Of a stretch of DNA of 58,054 nt, positions 18,526 through 26,042 are shown one piece after another. The position numbers and the translations under genes were made by a program. Under the pieces are notes generated by a model. The model was not told where the DNA came from. It worked only from the letters and a program-made list of their open reading frames with translations, and did not search any database. The DNA is from Pseudomonas sp. GM78 (GTDB lineage Bacteria; Pseudomonadota; Gammaproteobacteria; Pseudomonadales; Pseudomonadaceae), in the NCBI RefSeq assembly GCF_000282475.1, contig NZ_AKJF01000084.1, positions 1 through 58,054 on the forward strand. The letters run 5' to 3'. The stretch's first letter is position 1. Each line of letters starts with the position of its first letter.

Positions 18526-19528
18526 GGGCGGCCTCCAGGGCAATGACCAGCACGGTGACATCGTCTCGTCCACGACAGAAATCGCGGTGCAGGATGGCGG
18601 CAATCACGGCGGGATGGCGGTGCACCAGGCCGGGGTAATCAGACAGGTTCCAGCGCGACTGCAGGCCATCGCTGTACATGATCAGCAATTGCCCGCTCAC
18701 CTGAGCATAGTCAAAGGGCTGCGCCTTTCTAAACTGCCCGCCGACGATGCCGGGGTGGGAGGCCAGGCCCCGGGACTTGTCCGGTGCGACCAGGCAGGCG
18801 CCGATGTTGCCGATGCCGAGGAATTTCAAGGCGTCGCTGCCGGCGTCGAACTGGGCGATGGCCACTGCACCGCCACGGGTGCCGATCATGGCTTGATGAA
18901 TGTCTTCCAGCACCTGCAGCGGTGAGGCGAAGGGCAGCAGCGCGTAGGCTTTCTCGCCGGCGCGGGCGGCGCGTTCGGCTTCTTCACCATGGCCCAGGCC
19001 ATCGATCACCAGGGCGCTGATGCGCGGCCCGTCCAGCGCCAGGTGCCAGGTATCGCCGCACGCGGGATCCTGGTGCAACGAATGCTGGCTGACGCCAATG
19101 CGTCGGTCTGCGCCCTTGTCCGTTCGCGGGTACAACCTTGTGAGCAGCACGGCGCCCCGTGAATCGGCATAGACATCGAACACCTCGGTCTGCCGCGACA
19201 CAGTGCCCAAGCCAATGCCTTGGGTGCCGCCGGTGGAAAAACCGTCGGCCAGGCAGGCGTGCAGGTCAAAACCCTGTGCGCGGTCGATGGCGAGCATCTC
19301 GATACCGGCGCCGCTGGCACGGGGCAGGACCCTCAGGTGCAATTCACCACGGTTGGCGTGCTTGAGAATGTTGCTGGCAAGTTCGGTGGCGACCAGCGCT
19401 ACCCGTCCCGCGTCCGTGGTGTCGAAACCGAGTTGCTGCGCGAGTTGCTGCGCGGTGCGTCGAGCGTGGCCGATCTGGCTGTTGTCCTCGATGACCAGCA
19501 CTTGGGTCATCGAACCGCCGATGTTCAT
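18518..19528 (-). CDS. PP2C-type (SpoIIE/RsbX-like) phosphatase with N-terminal GHKL ATPase domain
   Basis: About 336 residues from ATG 19528, picked because it forms a 4-base ATGA overlap with the rsbT stop; an in-frame ATG at 19534 is the alternative. The N-terminal 130 or so residues are a GHKL/anti-sigma-factor-like ATPase (N box ELASNILKHA, then TQGIGLGT). The rest is a PP2C-type phosphatase, with metal-site motifs VIDGLGHGEEAERAA, YSDGLQSRW and GRDDVTVLV. In Bacillus, RsbX removes phosphates from RsbR and RsbS to reset the stressosome. A similar reset role fits here. The ATPase part could bind a partner kinase or a STAS protein. Assignment by motif is good; the substrate is inferred. 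Confidence 0.82.
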   Translation of the reverse strand: MNIGGSMTQVLVIEDNSQIGHARRTAQQLAQQLGFDTTDAGRVALVATELASNILKHANRGELHLRVLPRASGAGIEMLAIDRAQGFDLHACLADGFSTGGTQGIGLGTVSRQTEVFDVYADSRGAVLLTRLYPRTDKGADRRIGVSQHSLHQDPACGDTWHLALDGPRISALVIDGLGHGEEAERAARAGEKAYALLPFASPLQVLEDIHQAMIGTRGGAVAIAQFDAGSDALKFLGIGNIGACLVAPDKSRGLASHPGIVGGQFRKAQPFDYAQVSGQLLIMYSDGLQSRWNLSDYPGLVHRHPAVIAAILHRDFCRGRDDVTVLVIALEAAHG

Positions 19529-19929
19529 GTCCATCGGGTAATCGTTACGCGAGTACCCTTTCCCGGCGCTGTGTCGATATCGAATTCATTGACCAGGCGC
19601 TTGGCTCCGGTCAGGCCCAGGCCCAGGCCGGCACCGGAGGTCCAGCCATCGGTCATTGCCAGTTTGAGGTCGGCGATACCTGGCCCTTCGTCGCGGAAGA
19701 CCAGGCGCAGGCCGGTGCGCGGGCTTTCATCGAGGATCTGCCAGTCCATGTCGCCGCCACCGCCGTACACCATGGTATTGCGCGCCAGCTCGCTAACCGC
19801 GGTCACCAGCTTGGTCAGGTCGATCAGGCGCATGCCGCAGTCCTGGGCGAGTTTGCGCGCCAGCTGGCGGGCCAGGACGACGTCCTGCTCGATGTGAATC
19901 GGGTGAGTGCCGCTGCTGCGCACAGTCAT
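19525..19929 (-). CDS. rsbT: RsbT-like serine kinase (switch protein of the stressosome)
   Basis: 134 residues, the length of RsbT. GHKL ATPase motifs are in order: N box SELARNTMVYGGGG (Asn51), G1 FRDEGPGI and G2 SGAGLGLGL near residues 95-105. RsbT phosphorylates the STAS domains of RsbS and RsbR, leaves the complex and activates a partner. The gene shares a 4-base ATGA overlap with rsbS upstream and another with the phosphatase gene downstream, so stoichiometry is probably set by coupled translation. No rsbU or sigma-B gene is nearby, so the usual Gram-positive target is missing and the operon's own kinases are the likely partners. Confidence 0.9.
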   Translation of the reverse strand: MTVRSSGTHPIHIEQDVVLARQLARKLAQDCGMRLIDLTKLVTAVSELARNTMVYGGGGDMDWQILDESPRTGLRLVFRDEGPGIADLKLAMTDGWTSGAGLGLGLTGAKRLVNEFDIDTAPGKGTRVTITRWT

Positions 19930-20288
19930 TGGTTGCGTACTCGTTCCTGAAGCAGTTTCATCCCGCGCTCGACATTGAGCGCGGTACTGACACCAGGCAG
20001 GGTCAGGCCCAGCTCCACCAGGGTGATGGCCACCGCCGGCTGCATGCCGACCAGCACGGTCCGGGCATCCATGATGCTCGACAGCCCGGAGATGGTGCCG
20101 ATCATCCGGCCAATGAAGGAGTCGACCATGTCCAGGGCGGAGATATCGATCAGCACGCCGCGGGCGGACGTCCTGCTGATGCGCTCGGACAGGTCGTCTT
20201 GCAGCGTCAGCGCCAGCTGGTCATGCATGTCCACCTGGATGGTCACCAGCAGGAAGTCGCCCATTTGCAGAATCGGAATGCGCTCCAT
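19926..20288 (-). CDS. rsbS: RsbS-like single STAS-domain stressosome protein
   Basis: 120 residues making up one STAS domain. The block GVLIDISALDMVDSFIGRMI (residues 44-63) is nearly the textbook RsbS sequence; Ser57 in VDSF is the expected phosphorylation site. RsbS forms the stressosome core with RsbR and holds RsbT until stress triggers phosphorylation. The gene begins 4 bases after the rsbR stop and overlaps rsbT by 4 bases. This is one of the most secure calls in the operon. Confidence 0.92.
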   Translation of the reverse strand: MERIPILQMGDFLLVTIQVDMHDQLALTLQDDLSERISRTSARGVLIDISALDMVDSFIGRMIGTISGLSSIMDARTVLVGMQPAVAITLVELGLTLPGVSTALNVERGMKLLQERVRNQ

Positions 20289-20292
20289 TGGC

Positions 20293-21144
20293 TCAGTCCG
20301 CCTTGCTGACGGCCAGGCCCAGCCGGGTCAGGGCCAGTTTCAAGGCATCGGCCAGGTTGGCCTTGGTGACCACGCCTTGCAGGTCCAGCCCCAGGTGCAC
20401 GATGGTCTGGGCGATCTGCGGGCGCACGCCGCTGATGATGCAGTCGGCCCCCATCAGTCGAATCGCGGTGACGGTCTTGAGCAGGTGCTGGGCCACCAGG
20501 GTATCGACGGTCGGGACGCCGGTGATGTCGATGATGGCGATCTCCGAGCCGGTATCGACGATGCGCTGCAGCAGCGATTCCATCACCACCTGGGTGCGTT
20601 GCGAGTCCAGCGTGCCGATCATCGGCAGGGCCAGGACGCCGTCCCAGAGCTTGACCACCGGGGTCGACAGCTCCAGCAGTTCTTCCTGCTGGCGTTTGAT
20701 CACGGCTTCGCGGGATTTCTGGAAGGTGCGGATGGTGTGCATGCCCAGGGCGTCGAGCAATTCGGAAATTTCCCAGAGTTGCTCGGCCAACAGCGCCGGG
20801 CTGTCCTGGTAATGATTCTGCAGGAGGGCAAACAGCGGCCCCTTGAGCGAGAAGATGAAGCTGGCGGTCTGGTGCGAATCCTGGCCGAGTAGCGCGCGGC
20901 TATGGGACAGCTTGTCGAGGAACTGGCGAATTTCGTCCCAGCCGGCTGTGGCGATGTTCTGGTCATTGCCGTTTTGCAGGCCCGAAATGACCAGTTGCAG
21001 GAATTCCGACGTCTGCTGTTGCAGGTCCTGCTCTTTGAGATTGCGCGTAGCGCCACTGGATTCCAAGCCGTTTTTCCACTCGGTGAGCAGTTGTGCCTGG
21101 TTGTTCTTCATCGCATCGAGCGTGCTGGTTTGCAGTGCCGCCAT
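20293..21144 (-). CDS. rsbR: RsbR-like stressosome sensor (RsbRD-type N-terminus plus STAS)
   Basis: 283 residues from ATG 21144, which has AAGGAG upstream. The C-terminal STAS domain carries both RsbR phosphorylation-site contexts: Thr215 in GVPTVDTLVAQHL and Thr247 in GVRPQIAQTIV. The N-terminal 160 residues are helical and resemble the RsbRD N-terminal type, not the globin fold of Bacillus RsbR, so the stimulus may differ; I see no haem- or flavin-binding motif. These N-termini form the turrets of the stressosome. It is first in a six-gene operon. The upstream 240 bases should hold the promoter, but I could not recognise a sigma-factor site with confidence. Confidence 0.9.
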   Translation of the reverse strand: MAALQTSTLDAMKNNQAQLLTEWKNGLESSGATRNLKEQDLQQQTSEFLQLVISGLQNGNDQNIATAGWDEIRQFLDKLSHSRALLGQDSHQTASFIFSLKGPLFALLQNHYQDSPALLAEQLWEISELLDALGMHTIRTFQKSREAVIKRQQEELLELSTPVVKLWDGVLALPMIGTLDSQRTQVVMESLLQRIVDTGSEIAIIDITGVPTVDTLVAQHLLKTVTAIRLMGADCIISGVRPQIAQTIVHLGLDLQGVVTKANLADALKLALTRLGLAVSKAD

Positions 21145-21271
21145 GGGACTTGTCTCCTTGAGTGGTATGCGGCCGATTCCCGGAAAAAATGACCGGCGCA
21201 AAAGCAGTGACATTTCGCGGATGAAATAGTTGTTCGCGTTCGACAGGTATTTTCATTCGCTGCATATGGAC

Positions 21272-21301
21272 TGTAGGAGCTGGTGCAGCCTGCGATCTTT
21301 T
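21272..21301 (+). repeat. Single degenerate REP arm
   Basis: Begins tgtaggagctggtgcagc and ends gcgatctttt, so it matches the 30-base arm of the paired REP elements at 15637 and 25964 except in the centre. It has no facing partner. It lies in the 243-base gap between rsbR and the DUF4142 gene; a run of T follows it. Confidence 0.7.
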
Positions 21302-21346
21302 TTTTTGCATCGACACCGAGGGCGGCATGGCCTGGCCCAGATAAAA

Positions 21347-21370
21347 AGACCGCATCGATGGATGCGGTCT
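21347..21370 (-). terminator. Rho-independent terminator of the DUF4142 gene
   Basis: A perfect 10-bp stem (agaccgcatc / gatgcggtct) with a 4-base loop. Read on the minus strand, the stem is followed by TTTTT, and it lies 18 bases after the DUF4142 stop codon. Confidence 0.85.
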
Positions 21371-21387
21371 ATTTATTCTGATGAGGA

Positions 21388-21909
21388 TTATTTGTCTGGA
21401 TGGGCAGCCTGAAGCTTTTTCGCCATATCCAGGTGTTTTTCCAGCCCTGGCAACATTTTTTGCGCAAAGCCCTTGAGTTCGGTTGCGCCTTTGGTCCTGT
21501 CGTCGGTCACGGTATTGGCTTGTTTCTTGAACAGCTCGATGGCGTCTTCGTGAGCCTTGACCTGATTGTTGGCGTAGGCCGAATCGAAAGATTCGTCACG
21601 CATGTCGAGGATCTTTTCCTTGGCCTGCTTCACCAGTGTCGTGTTGTCCGGCACTTCAATGTCATTCTTTTTCGCGATGGCCGCCAGTTCATCGTTGGCC
21701 TTGGAATGATCGGTGATCATCATGTTGGCGAACGCCTTGACATCGGCTGACTGGCTTTTTTCCAGGGCCAGGCGACTGGTTTCGATCTCGGCGATTCCGC
21801 CGGCAGCCGCCTTGTCGACGAAATCATTGTCGGTTGCCGCGAAGGCCGCGCCCATGCTGGTGCTCAAGGCGATGGCCAGAGTGAGATGGCGCAGGTTGAA
21901 TCTGTCCAT
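21388..21909 (-). CDS. Exported DUF4142 (ferritin-like helical) protein
   Basis: 173 residues with a clear Sec signal peptide (MDRFNLRHLTLAIALS..., cleavage probably after GAAFA at residue 24). The mature part is almost wholly helical and fits DUF4142, with the blocks FVDKAAAGGIAEIETSRLAL, FANMMITDHSKAN and AHEDAIELFKKQA. Family members are periplasmic or outer-membrane associated, adopt a four-helix ferritin-like fold and are often stress induced; their biochemical role is not settled. The gene is monocistronic, with a strong terminator downstream. It sits next to the stressosome operon and small stress-type genes, but regulation by that module is only a guess. Confidence 0.85.
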   Translation of the reverse strand: MDRFNLRHLTLAIALSTSMGAAFAATDNDFVDKAAAGGIAEIETSRLALEKSQSADVKAFANMMITDHSKANDELAAIAKKNDIEVPDNTTLVKQAKEKILDMRDESFDSAYANNQVKAHEDAIELFKKQANTVTDDRTKGATELKGFAQKMLPGLEKHLDMAKKLQAAHPDK

Positions 21910-22126
21910 TGGTTCTTCTCCACACGGTTGTCATGGGCGATCGAATTGATCGTTACGCTGTGGAGGTCGCGGTGGGGGTAAAGGTTTTATCGCATTGGCG
22001 ACAGGACGACGAATGGGCACCGCTGGTCTGACAGATGGTCGACAGAACCGGCCAACCGAGGCCATTCTGATAATTGGCGAACGCAATCAATCGCGTTTGC
22101 TACCGATTAACAAACGGAGGTGTTCC

Positions 22127-22360
22127 ATGCCGGTGCCCCACGACCTTTTTCAGGATCTGAAACGCACAAAGGAAGAAATTCAGAAGAAACGCGCCGAGGA
22201 TCCGTTACTGGATTCACTGATCAACAAGTATTCCCAGGCGGATAAAGCTGTGGTGGAGGCAGAGGAAGCCAAATCCAGCGACGACGCGGTGACCAAGCTC
22301 AAGGCGAAACGCCTGGAGGTCAAGGACAAGATCGTCAAACAGCTGCAGTCGTCGTCCTGA
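22127..22360 (+). CDS. Small coiled-coil protein, DUF465/YdcH-like
   Basis: 77 residues from ATG 22127, with GGAGG 6 bases upstream; an upstream in-frame ATG would add a poorly conserved leader without a ribosome-binding site. The protein is highly charged and helical (DLKRTKEEIQKKRAEDP, then LLDSLINKYSQADKAVVEAE and LKAKRLEVKDKIVKQL), with the spacing of DUF465/YdcH proteins. These are small cytoplasmic helical hairpins of unknown function. The 217 bases upstream separate it from the divergent DUF4142 gene and should carry both promoters. Confidence 0.7.
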   Translation: MPVPHDLFQDLKRTKEEIQKKRAEDPLLDSLINKYSQADKAVVEAEEAKSSDDAVTKLKAKRLEVKDKIVKQLQSSS

Positions 22361-22470
22361 TGTTTCGTGATGAGCCACCGACAATCGGTGGCTGAATAAT
22401 TGGAACGACGATATTGACCGGCACCTCGAATGTTCAGAGCCCGATGATGCGGCGACAGGCGAGGTGCCCC

Positions 22471-22680
22471 ATGGCTGATCCAAAATTTCCCAGCGAAGAA
22501 CAAGGGGGCTATGACCCCATTCCGACCCATCCCGATCCCTTGAGTCCCGGTCGAACTACCGTCAACCCGGAGGACGAGCCGGGCATTGATGAACTGCCCG
22601 ATAACGAAGGTGCCATCCCCATGGATCAGGATGACGGCACTGACATCGATCGGGAACGGGGGCATGAAAAAAATCGATAA
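22471..22680 (+). CDS. Small acidic, proline-rich protein of unknown function
   Basis: 69 residues from ATG 22471, with GAGGT 6 bases upstream. The composition is extreme: rich in Asp, Glu and Pro (DPIPTHPDPLSPG, then NPEDEPGIDELPDNEGAIP) with almost no hydrophobic core, so it is probably disordered. No signal or membrane segment is visible. It follows the DUF465-like gene by 110 bases on the same strand and ends just before a REP-type hairpin. I recognise no domain; small hydrophilic proteins of this kind are often linked to stress, but there is no direct evidence here. Confidence 0.65.
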   Translation: MADPKFPSEEQGGYDPIPTHPDPLSPGRTTVNPEDEPGIDELPDNEGAIPMDQDDGTDIDRERGHEKNR

Positions 22681-22697
22681 TGCGGTGTACCCAAATC

Positions 22698-22729
22698 CCT
22701 GTGGGAGCGAGCAGGCTCGCTCCCACAGG
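22698..22729. repeat. REP-type hairpin acting as a bidirectional terminator
   Basis: Arms cctgtgggagcgagc (22698-22712) and gctcgctcccacagg (22715-22729) are perfectly complementary with a 2-base gap. The hairpin lies between the converging small acidic gene and the strictosidine-synthase-like gene. It belongs to the gtgggagc family of repeats, distinct from the tgtaggagc family. Confidence 0.85.
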
Positions 22730-22738
22730 TTTACCGCT

Positions 22739-23827
22739 TTAGTGCAACGCCGTACTCAGCGGCAATCGCACCATATTTTTCGCTTTCAACGAGCCAAAAT
22801 ACAACCAGTCCCCATACTCACGCACGGTGGTGATCGGCGAATAGCTGTCGCTGCTGCCGTCCTGCAGGTTGGCGATCACCTTGCCCTCAAGATCCAGTCC
22901 CAGCGCAAAGGCGCGTTTTTCCACCGGCTTGGGTAGAACAATCAGCGCTCGCGCGATCATCTTGCGCACGAAAGGGTGTGGCGCGGTTTTGTCGAGCAAG
23001 GCGTTACGCGGCGCATACAGCGCCACCCAGAAACGGTCGCGGCCGTTGAAAGACAGGTTGTCCGGCAACCCCGGCAGGTTATCGATGAACAGGTCATGGG
23101 TGCCGGCTTTCGGTCCGCTCAACCAGTAGCGAGTGATGCGATACGCACCGGTTTCGTTGACCAGCACGAAGGCATCGTCCGGACCCAGGGTGACGCCATT
23201 GGCAAACTCCAGCTTGTCCAGCAGCATCGTGGTCTTGCCGGTCTGGAAGTCATACCGCAGCAAGCGTCCGTCGCCGCCATGTTCGATGATAGCCTCACCG
23301 TCCTCGCCGTAGCCGAAACGGCTGGAGGCGTCGCTGAAGTAGGCGTAGTGCCCGGACTTATCGATGGCCACGTCATCGGTGAAACCCAACGGCACGCCAT
23401 TGGCGCTGGTGGTCAAGGCCACCAGGCGACCCTGGGCGTCCAGTGACAACAAGCCCTTGACGGCGTCGGCGATCACCAGCAAGCCATTGGGGTGGCGGGC
23501 CAACCCCAGGGGGCGGCCGCCGGTGTCGGTCAACATCCTGGTGTCCTGGCCGTCCAGGCTGGTGCGAATGACCCGGCCATCATGCAGCCCGGTAATCAGC
23601 GCGTTGTTTTCCAGGAGCAGCGCTTCGGGGCCGTCGATGTTCTGCGCGCCGACGCGTACCAGGCCCTTGAGACGCTGGTTGTCCGCGTACGGGCCGCTGC
23701 TGAGGGACGGTGCCGGTTGCGGCGTCCAGGCCACAGGGTCGACCTTGGTCGGCATCAATAGCAGGAAGGCGCCGAGGGCAACGATCAGCAGCAATAGCCC
23801 ATGGAGAAACCTGATCGGTCGAATCAC
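22739..23827 (-). CDS. Strictosidine synthase-like / SMP-30 beta-propeller protein, membrane-anchored
   Basis: 362 residues starting at GTG 23827, which overlaps the upstream stop by 4 bases (GTGA), so it is translationally coupled to the desaturase gene. An N-terminal hydrophobic anchor or uncleaved signal (LLLLIVALGAFLLLM, residues 11-25) is followed by a beta-propeller resembling strictosidine synthase/SMP-30 (DGPEALLLE, GRPLGLARHPNG, FTDDVAIDKSGHYAYFSDASS, EFANGVTLGPDD, LPGLPDNLSFN). Such propellers are usually hydrolases of lactones or organophosphates, not alkaloid synthases, in bacteria. Here it probably acts in the periplasm on a lipid or lactone made with its neighbour. The substrate is unknown. 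Confidence 0.82.
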   Translation of the reverse strand: MIRPIRFLHGLLLLIVALGAFLLLMPTKVDPVAWTPQPAPSLSSGPYADNQRLKGLVRVGAQNIDGPEALLLENNALITGLHDGRVIRTSLDGQDTRMLTDTGGRPLGLARHPNGLLVIADAVKGLLSLDAQGRLVALTTSANGVPLGFTDDVAIDKSGHYAYFSDASSRFGYGEDGEAIIEHGGDGRLLRYDFQTGKTTMLLDKLEFANGVTLGPDDAFVLVNETGAYRITRYWLSGPKAGTHDLFIDNLPGLPDNLSFNGRDRFWVALYAPRNALLDKTAPHPFVRKMIARALIVLPKPVEKRAFALGLDLEGKVIANLQDGSSDSYSPITTVREYGDWLYFGSLKAKNMVRLPLSTALH

Positions 23828-24975
23828 GCACGGACTCCTGACTGTGCCAGGTGTTTTTGCGCGGTGTCGCGAAGCGCCAGCATCGACGCCGCCGATTCGC
23901 GATCGATCCGTCGCTTGAGCAGCAATTGATTGGCCACTCGCATTCCCAGGCTGCTGAACCGGTATTCAAGCGTGCGCACGAACCGCGTGCCATCGCCTTC
24001 AGCTGCACATTCGTAAGTCAGCAGCAATGACAGGCCATTGTCGCCATGGGCCCGGGCAATCCAGCGGCGTCCAGGCAGGTACTCATCGACCACCCAGCTC
24101 AAGTGCCCGTCACGGCCACCGGCGCGGATGTCCTCCTCGAATCGCGCGCCAGCATGCAAAGGCCCTTTCGGGCCGTTGATCCGCAGGGACGATGGATGCC
24201 ACTGCGGCCAACTGCTCACGGTGCTGGCATAGGCGAGCACGGCAACGGGATTACCGGCGATGTCGATCTGATGCTGCATGCGGGTCATGGGCGTTCTCTT
24301 CAGGTACTCGATGGCCGGTTCCGGTTCCGGCTCCCAGTAGAGGGTGCCGAACAGGTAATCCATCAACGGAAAGACGATGTTGAAATTACGTTGCTGCATC
24401 ATCTCGCGGCGGTGATGCAGTTCATGCAGGCGACGCATCTGGCGGATCCATGGCAGGCGCGTAATCCGGTTGTGCGCCGGCAGATGCTCGCAGGCATGGA
24501 ACACTTCGTAGGTCAGGTAACCCAGGACCAGGCAGCCGCCTACCAGCCCGGCGGCGTTGGCGTCCAAGGGCTGGAGCAGCCACCACAGGGGCAGGGCGAT
24601 CAGCAGCGTGTGCACCACGATCAACCAGGCCGGGAACAGGATGACGCGCCAGTCGCGAGCGCTGTCATACGTCATTTTGCCGGGGGCGAAAAAGCTGTGA
24701 TGGTCGCCGGCATGGCGGGCATAGAACATCCGCGCGAAGTTTTTTTTATGATGGCCAAGGTGGCGATGCACCATGTACACAATGAAACTGAAGAACAGCA
24801 GGGACACCGGTACTGCCAGCCATTCGAGAGGCTGAACCTTATGCACGGTGCTCCAGAAAATGCCGATCGCCACCAGGCCGAACACCAGCACGAAGGTGCC
24901 ATGCAGCCAGGGGTTATAACGGGGGTGAATGTCGCAACGGTAACGGGCACGGAATGCTTCGGTGGTCTGCCTCAC
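23824..24975 (-). CDS. Fusion of sterol desaturase/fatty-acid hydroxylase with an SRPBCC domain
   Basis: About 383 residues from GTG 24975, favoured over GTG 24984 because AGGTG stands at proper distance. The N-terminal 225 residues are a membrane-embedded di-iron hydroxylase: hydrophobic segments and the histidine clusters HRHLGHH, HAGDHH, HACEH and HELHHRR that bind iron. The C-terminal 150 residues form an SRPBCC/START-like ligand-binding domain (AVLAYASTVSSWPQWHPSS, HLSWVVDEYLPGRRWIA). The hydroxylase class acts on sterols, fatty acids or carotenoids with oxygen. Fusion to a hydrophobic-ligand pocket suggests substrate or product capture. It is coupled to the propeller gene downstream. 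Confidence 0.83.
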   Translation of the reverse strand: MRQTTEAFRARYRCDIHPRYNPWLHGTFVLVFGLVAIGIFWSTVHKVQPLEWLAVPVSLLFFSFIVYMVHRHLGHHKKNFARMFYARHAGDHHSFFAPGKMTYDSARDWRVILFPAWLIVVHTLLIALPLWWLLQPLDANAAGLVGGCLVLGYLTYEVFHACEHLPAHNRITRLPWIRQMRRLHELHHRREMMQQRNFNIVFPLMDYLFGTLYWEPEPEPAIEYLKRTPMTRMQHQIDIAGNPVAVLAYASTVSSWPQWHPSSLRINGPKGPLHAGARFEEDIRAGGRDGHLSWVVDEYLPGRRWIARAHGDNGLSLLLTYECAAEGDGTRFVRTLEYRFSSLGMRVANQLLLKRRIDRESAASMLALRDTAQKHLAQSGVRA

Positions 24976-25057
24976 TGCAATCACCTGTCGTTATTGTTAT
25001 CTCCAGCAGATTAGTCGATCCCGGGGTTTTGGTTGGCCGATCCTTGATAAAACGGAT

Positions 25058-25921
25058 TCAGGTCAGCGGATTCCAGCGTTGCGACCAATCGTCATCGCCC
25101 TTGATCACCTCGCGCAGCAGATCGAAAGCCAGCTGCAGTGCCGCCGAGTCGCGGTCGCGGGAGTAAACCAGGTAGGTCGGGTAACTGAATTCCGGGGCCT
25201 TGGGTACGGGCTCCAGCATGCCGCTTTCCAGGTAGCTCTGGACCACCCGGGTGCGGAAGTAGCCGCTGCCGCCGTGTTCGAGGATGTACTGCAAACCCAG
25301 GGGGCCGAGGTTGAAACTGAGCGCCGCCTTGGCCTTTTCCGGCAGGGCGGCGTCATGTTGACGCCGGAAGTGCTGGCCCCAGTCGATGTATACGTAGGGT
25401 TCGGGGCGTTCGGGGTGGCGCACGAGGATGAGTTTTTCTTCGAGAATCTGCTCGACCTGCAGGCGCGGCCAGTATTCGGGCTGATAGACCAGCGCCGCGT
25501 CGAGCACCCCAAGCTCCAGTTGGCGCAGCAGGTGTTCGCCATCGCGGATTTCCATGCGCAGCGCATGGCCGGGAATCCTGTCGCGCAGTACGCCGGCCCA
25601 ACTGAGCATCAACGGATTGCACAGGCTGACCTCGCCCCCGATGTGCAGTACGTCATGGAAGCCCTCGGGCAAGGGCAAGTCCCGGCGCGCGGCTTCCCAG
25701 GTTTCCACCAGTTGATTGGCATAGATCACGAACGCTTCGCCATTGGGCGTCAGGCGGGCGCCGGCACGGTTGCGTACGAACAGCGTGCTGCCCAGGTGAC
25801 TTTCCAGCTTCTGTACCCGCGCGGTGATCGCGGTCTGGGTGACGTGGAGTTTCTCGGCGGCCGCGGCGAGGCTGCCGTGGCGGACGATTTCCAGGAAGGT
25901 GCGGGCGAGGTCGATGTCCAT
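25058..25921 (-). CDS. LysR-type transcriptional regulator
   Basis: 287 residues from ATG 25921. The open frame extends into the REP element upstream, but MDIDLARTFLEIVRHGS is the standard LysR start. The winged helix-turn-helix spans residues 5-62 (SLAAAAEKLHVTQTAITARVQKLE in the recognition region). The co-inducer domain follows (DVLHIGGEVSLCNPLMLSWA, GVLDAALVYQPE). The gene lies directly upstream of and in the same direction as the hydroxylase and propeller genes, with 82 bases between, which makes them possible targets. That link is inferred from position. Confidence 0.9.
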   Translation of the reverse strand: MDIDLARTFLEIVRHGSLAAAAEKLHVTQTAITARVQKLESHLGSTLFVRNRAGARLTPNGEAFVIYANQLVETWEAARRDLPLPEGFHDVLHIGGEVSLCNPLMLSWAGVLRDRIPGHALRMEIRDGEHLLRQLELGVLDAALVYQPEYWPRLQVEQILEEKLILVRHPERPEPYVYIDWGQHFRRQHDAALPEKAKAALSFNLGPLGLQYILEHGGSGYFRTRVVQSYLESGMLEPVPKAPEFSYPTYLVYSRDRDSAALQLAFDLLREVIKGDDDWSQRWNPLT

Positions 25922-25963
25922 GGGGCGGCCAGTGCGGGAAGTGCTGGCATTGTAAGGCAAATC

Positions 25964-26032
25964 AAAAGATCGCAGCCTGCGGCAGCTCCTACAGAGAACC
26001 CCTGTAGGAGCTGCCGCAGGCTGCGATCTTTT
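25964..26032. repeat. REP-type inverted repeat pair
   Basis: Two 30-base arms (25964-25993 and 26003-26032) identical to those at 15637-15712, here with a 9-base loop. The pair lies between the 3' end of the amidohydrolase gene and the 5' end of the lysR gene, both on the minus strand, so it may terminate or stabilise the amidohydrolase transcript. Confidence 0.9.
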
Positions 26033-26042
26033 GCACTTCAGG

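Noticed and set aside
22045-22070. AlgU-like promoter (gaaccg ... tctga) before the DUF465-like gene
   Set aside because: The boxes are imperfect and the spacing is 15, shorter than the expected 16-17, so I do not list it as a site.
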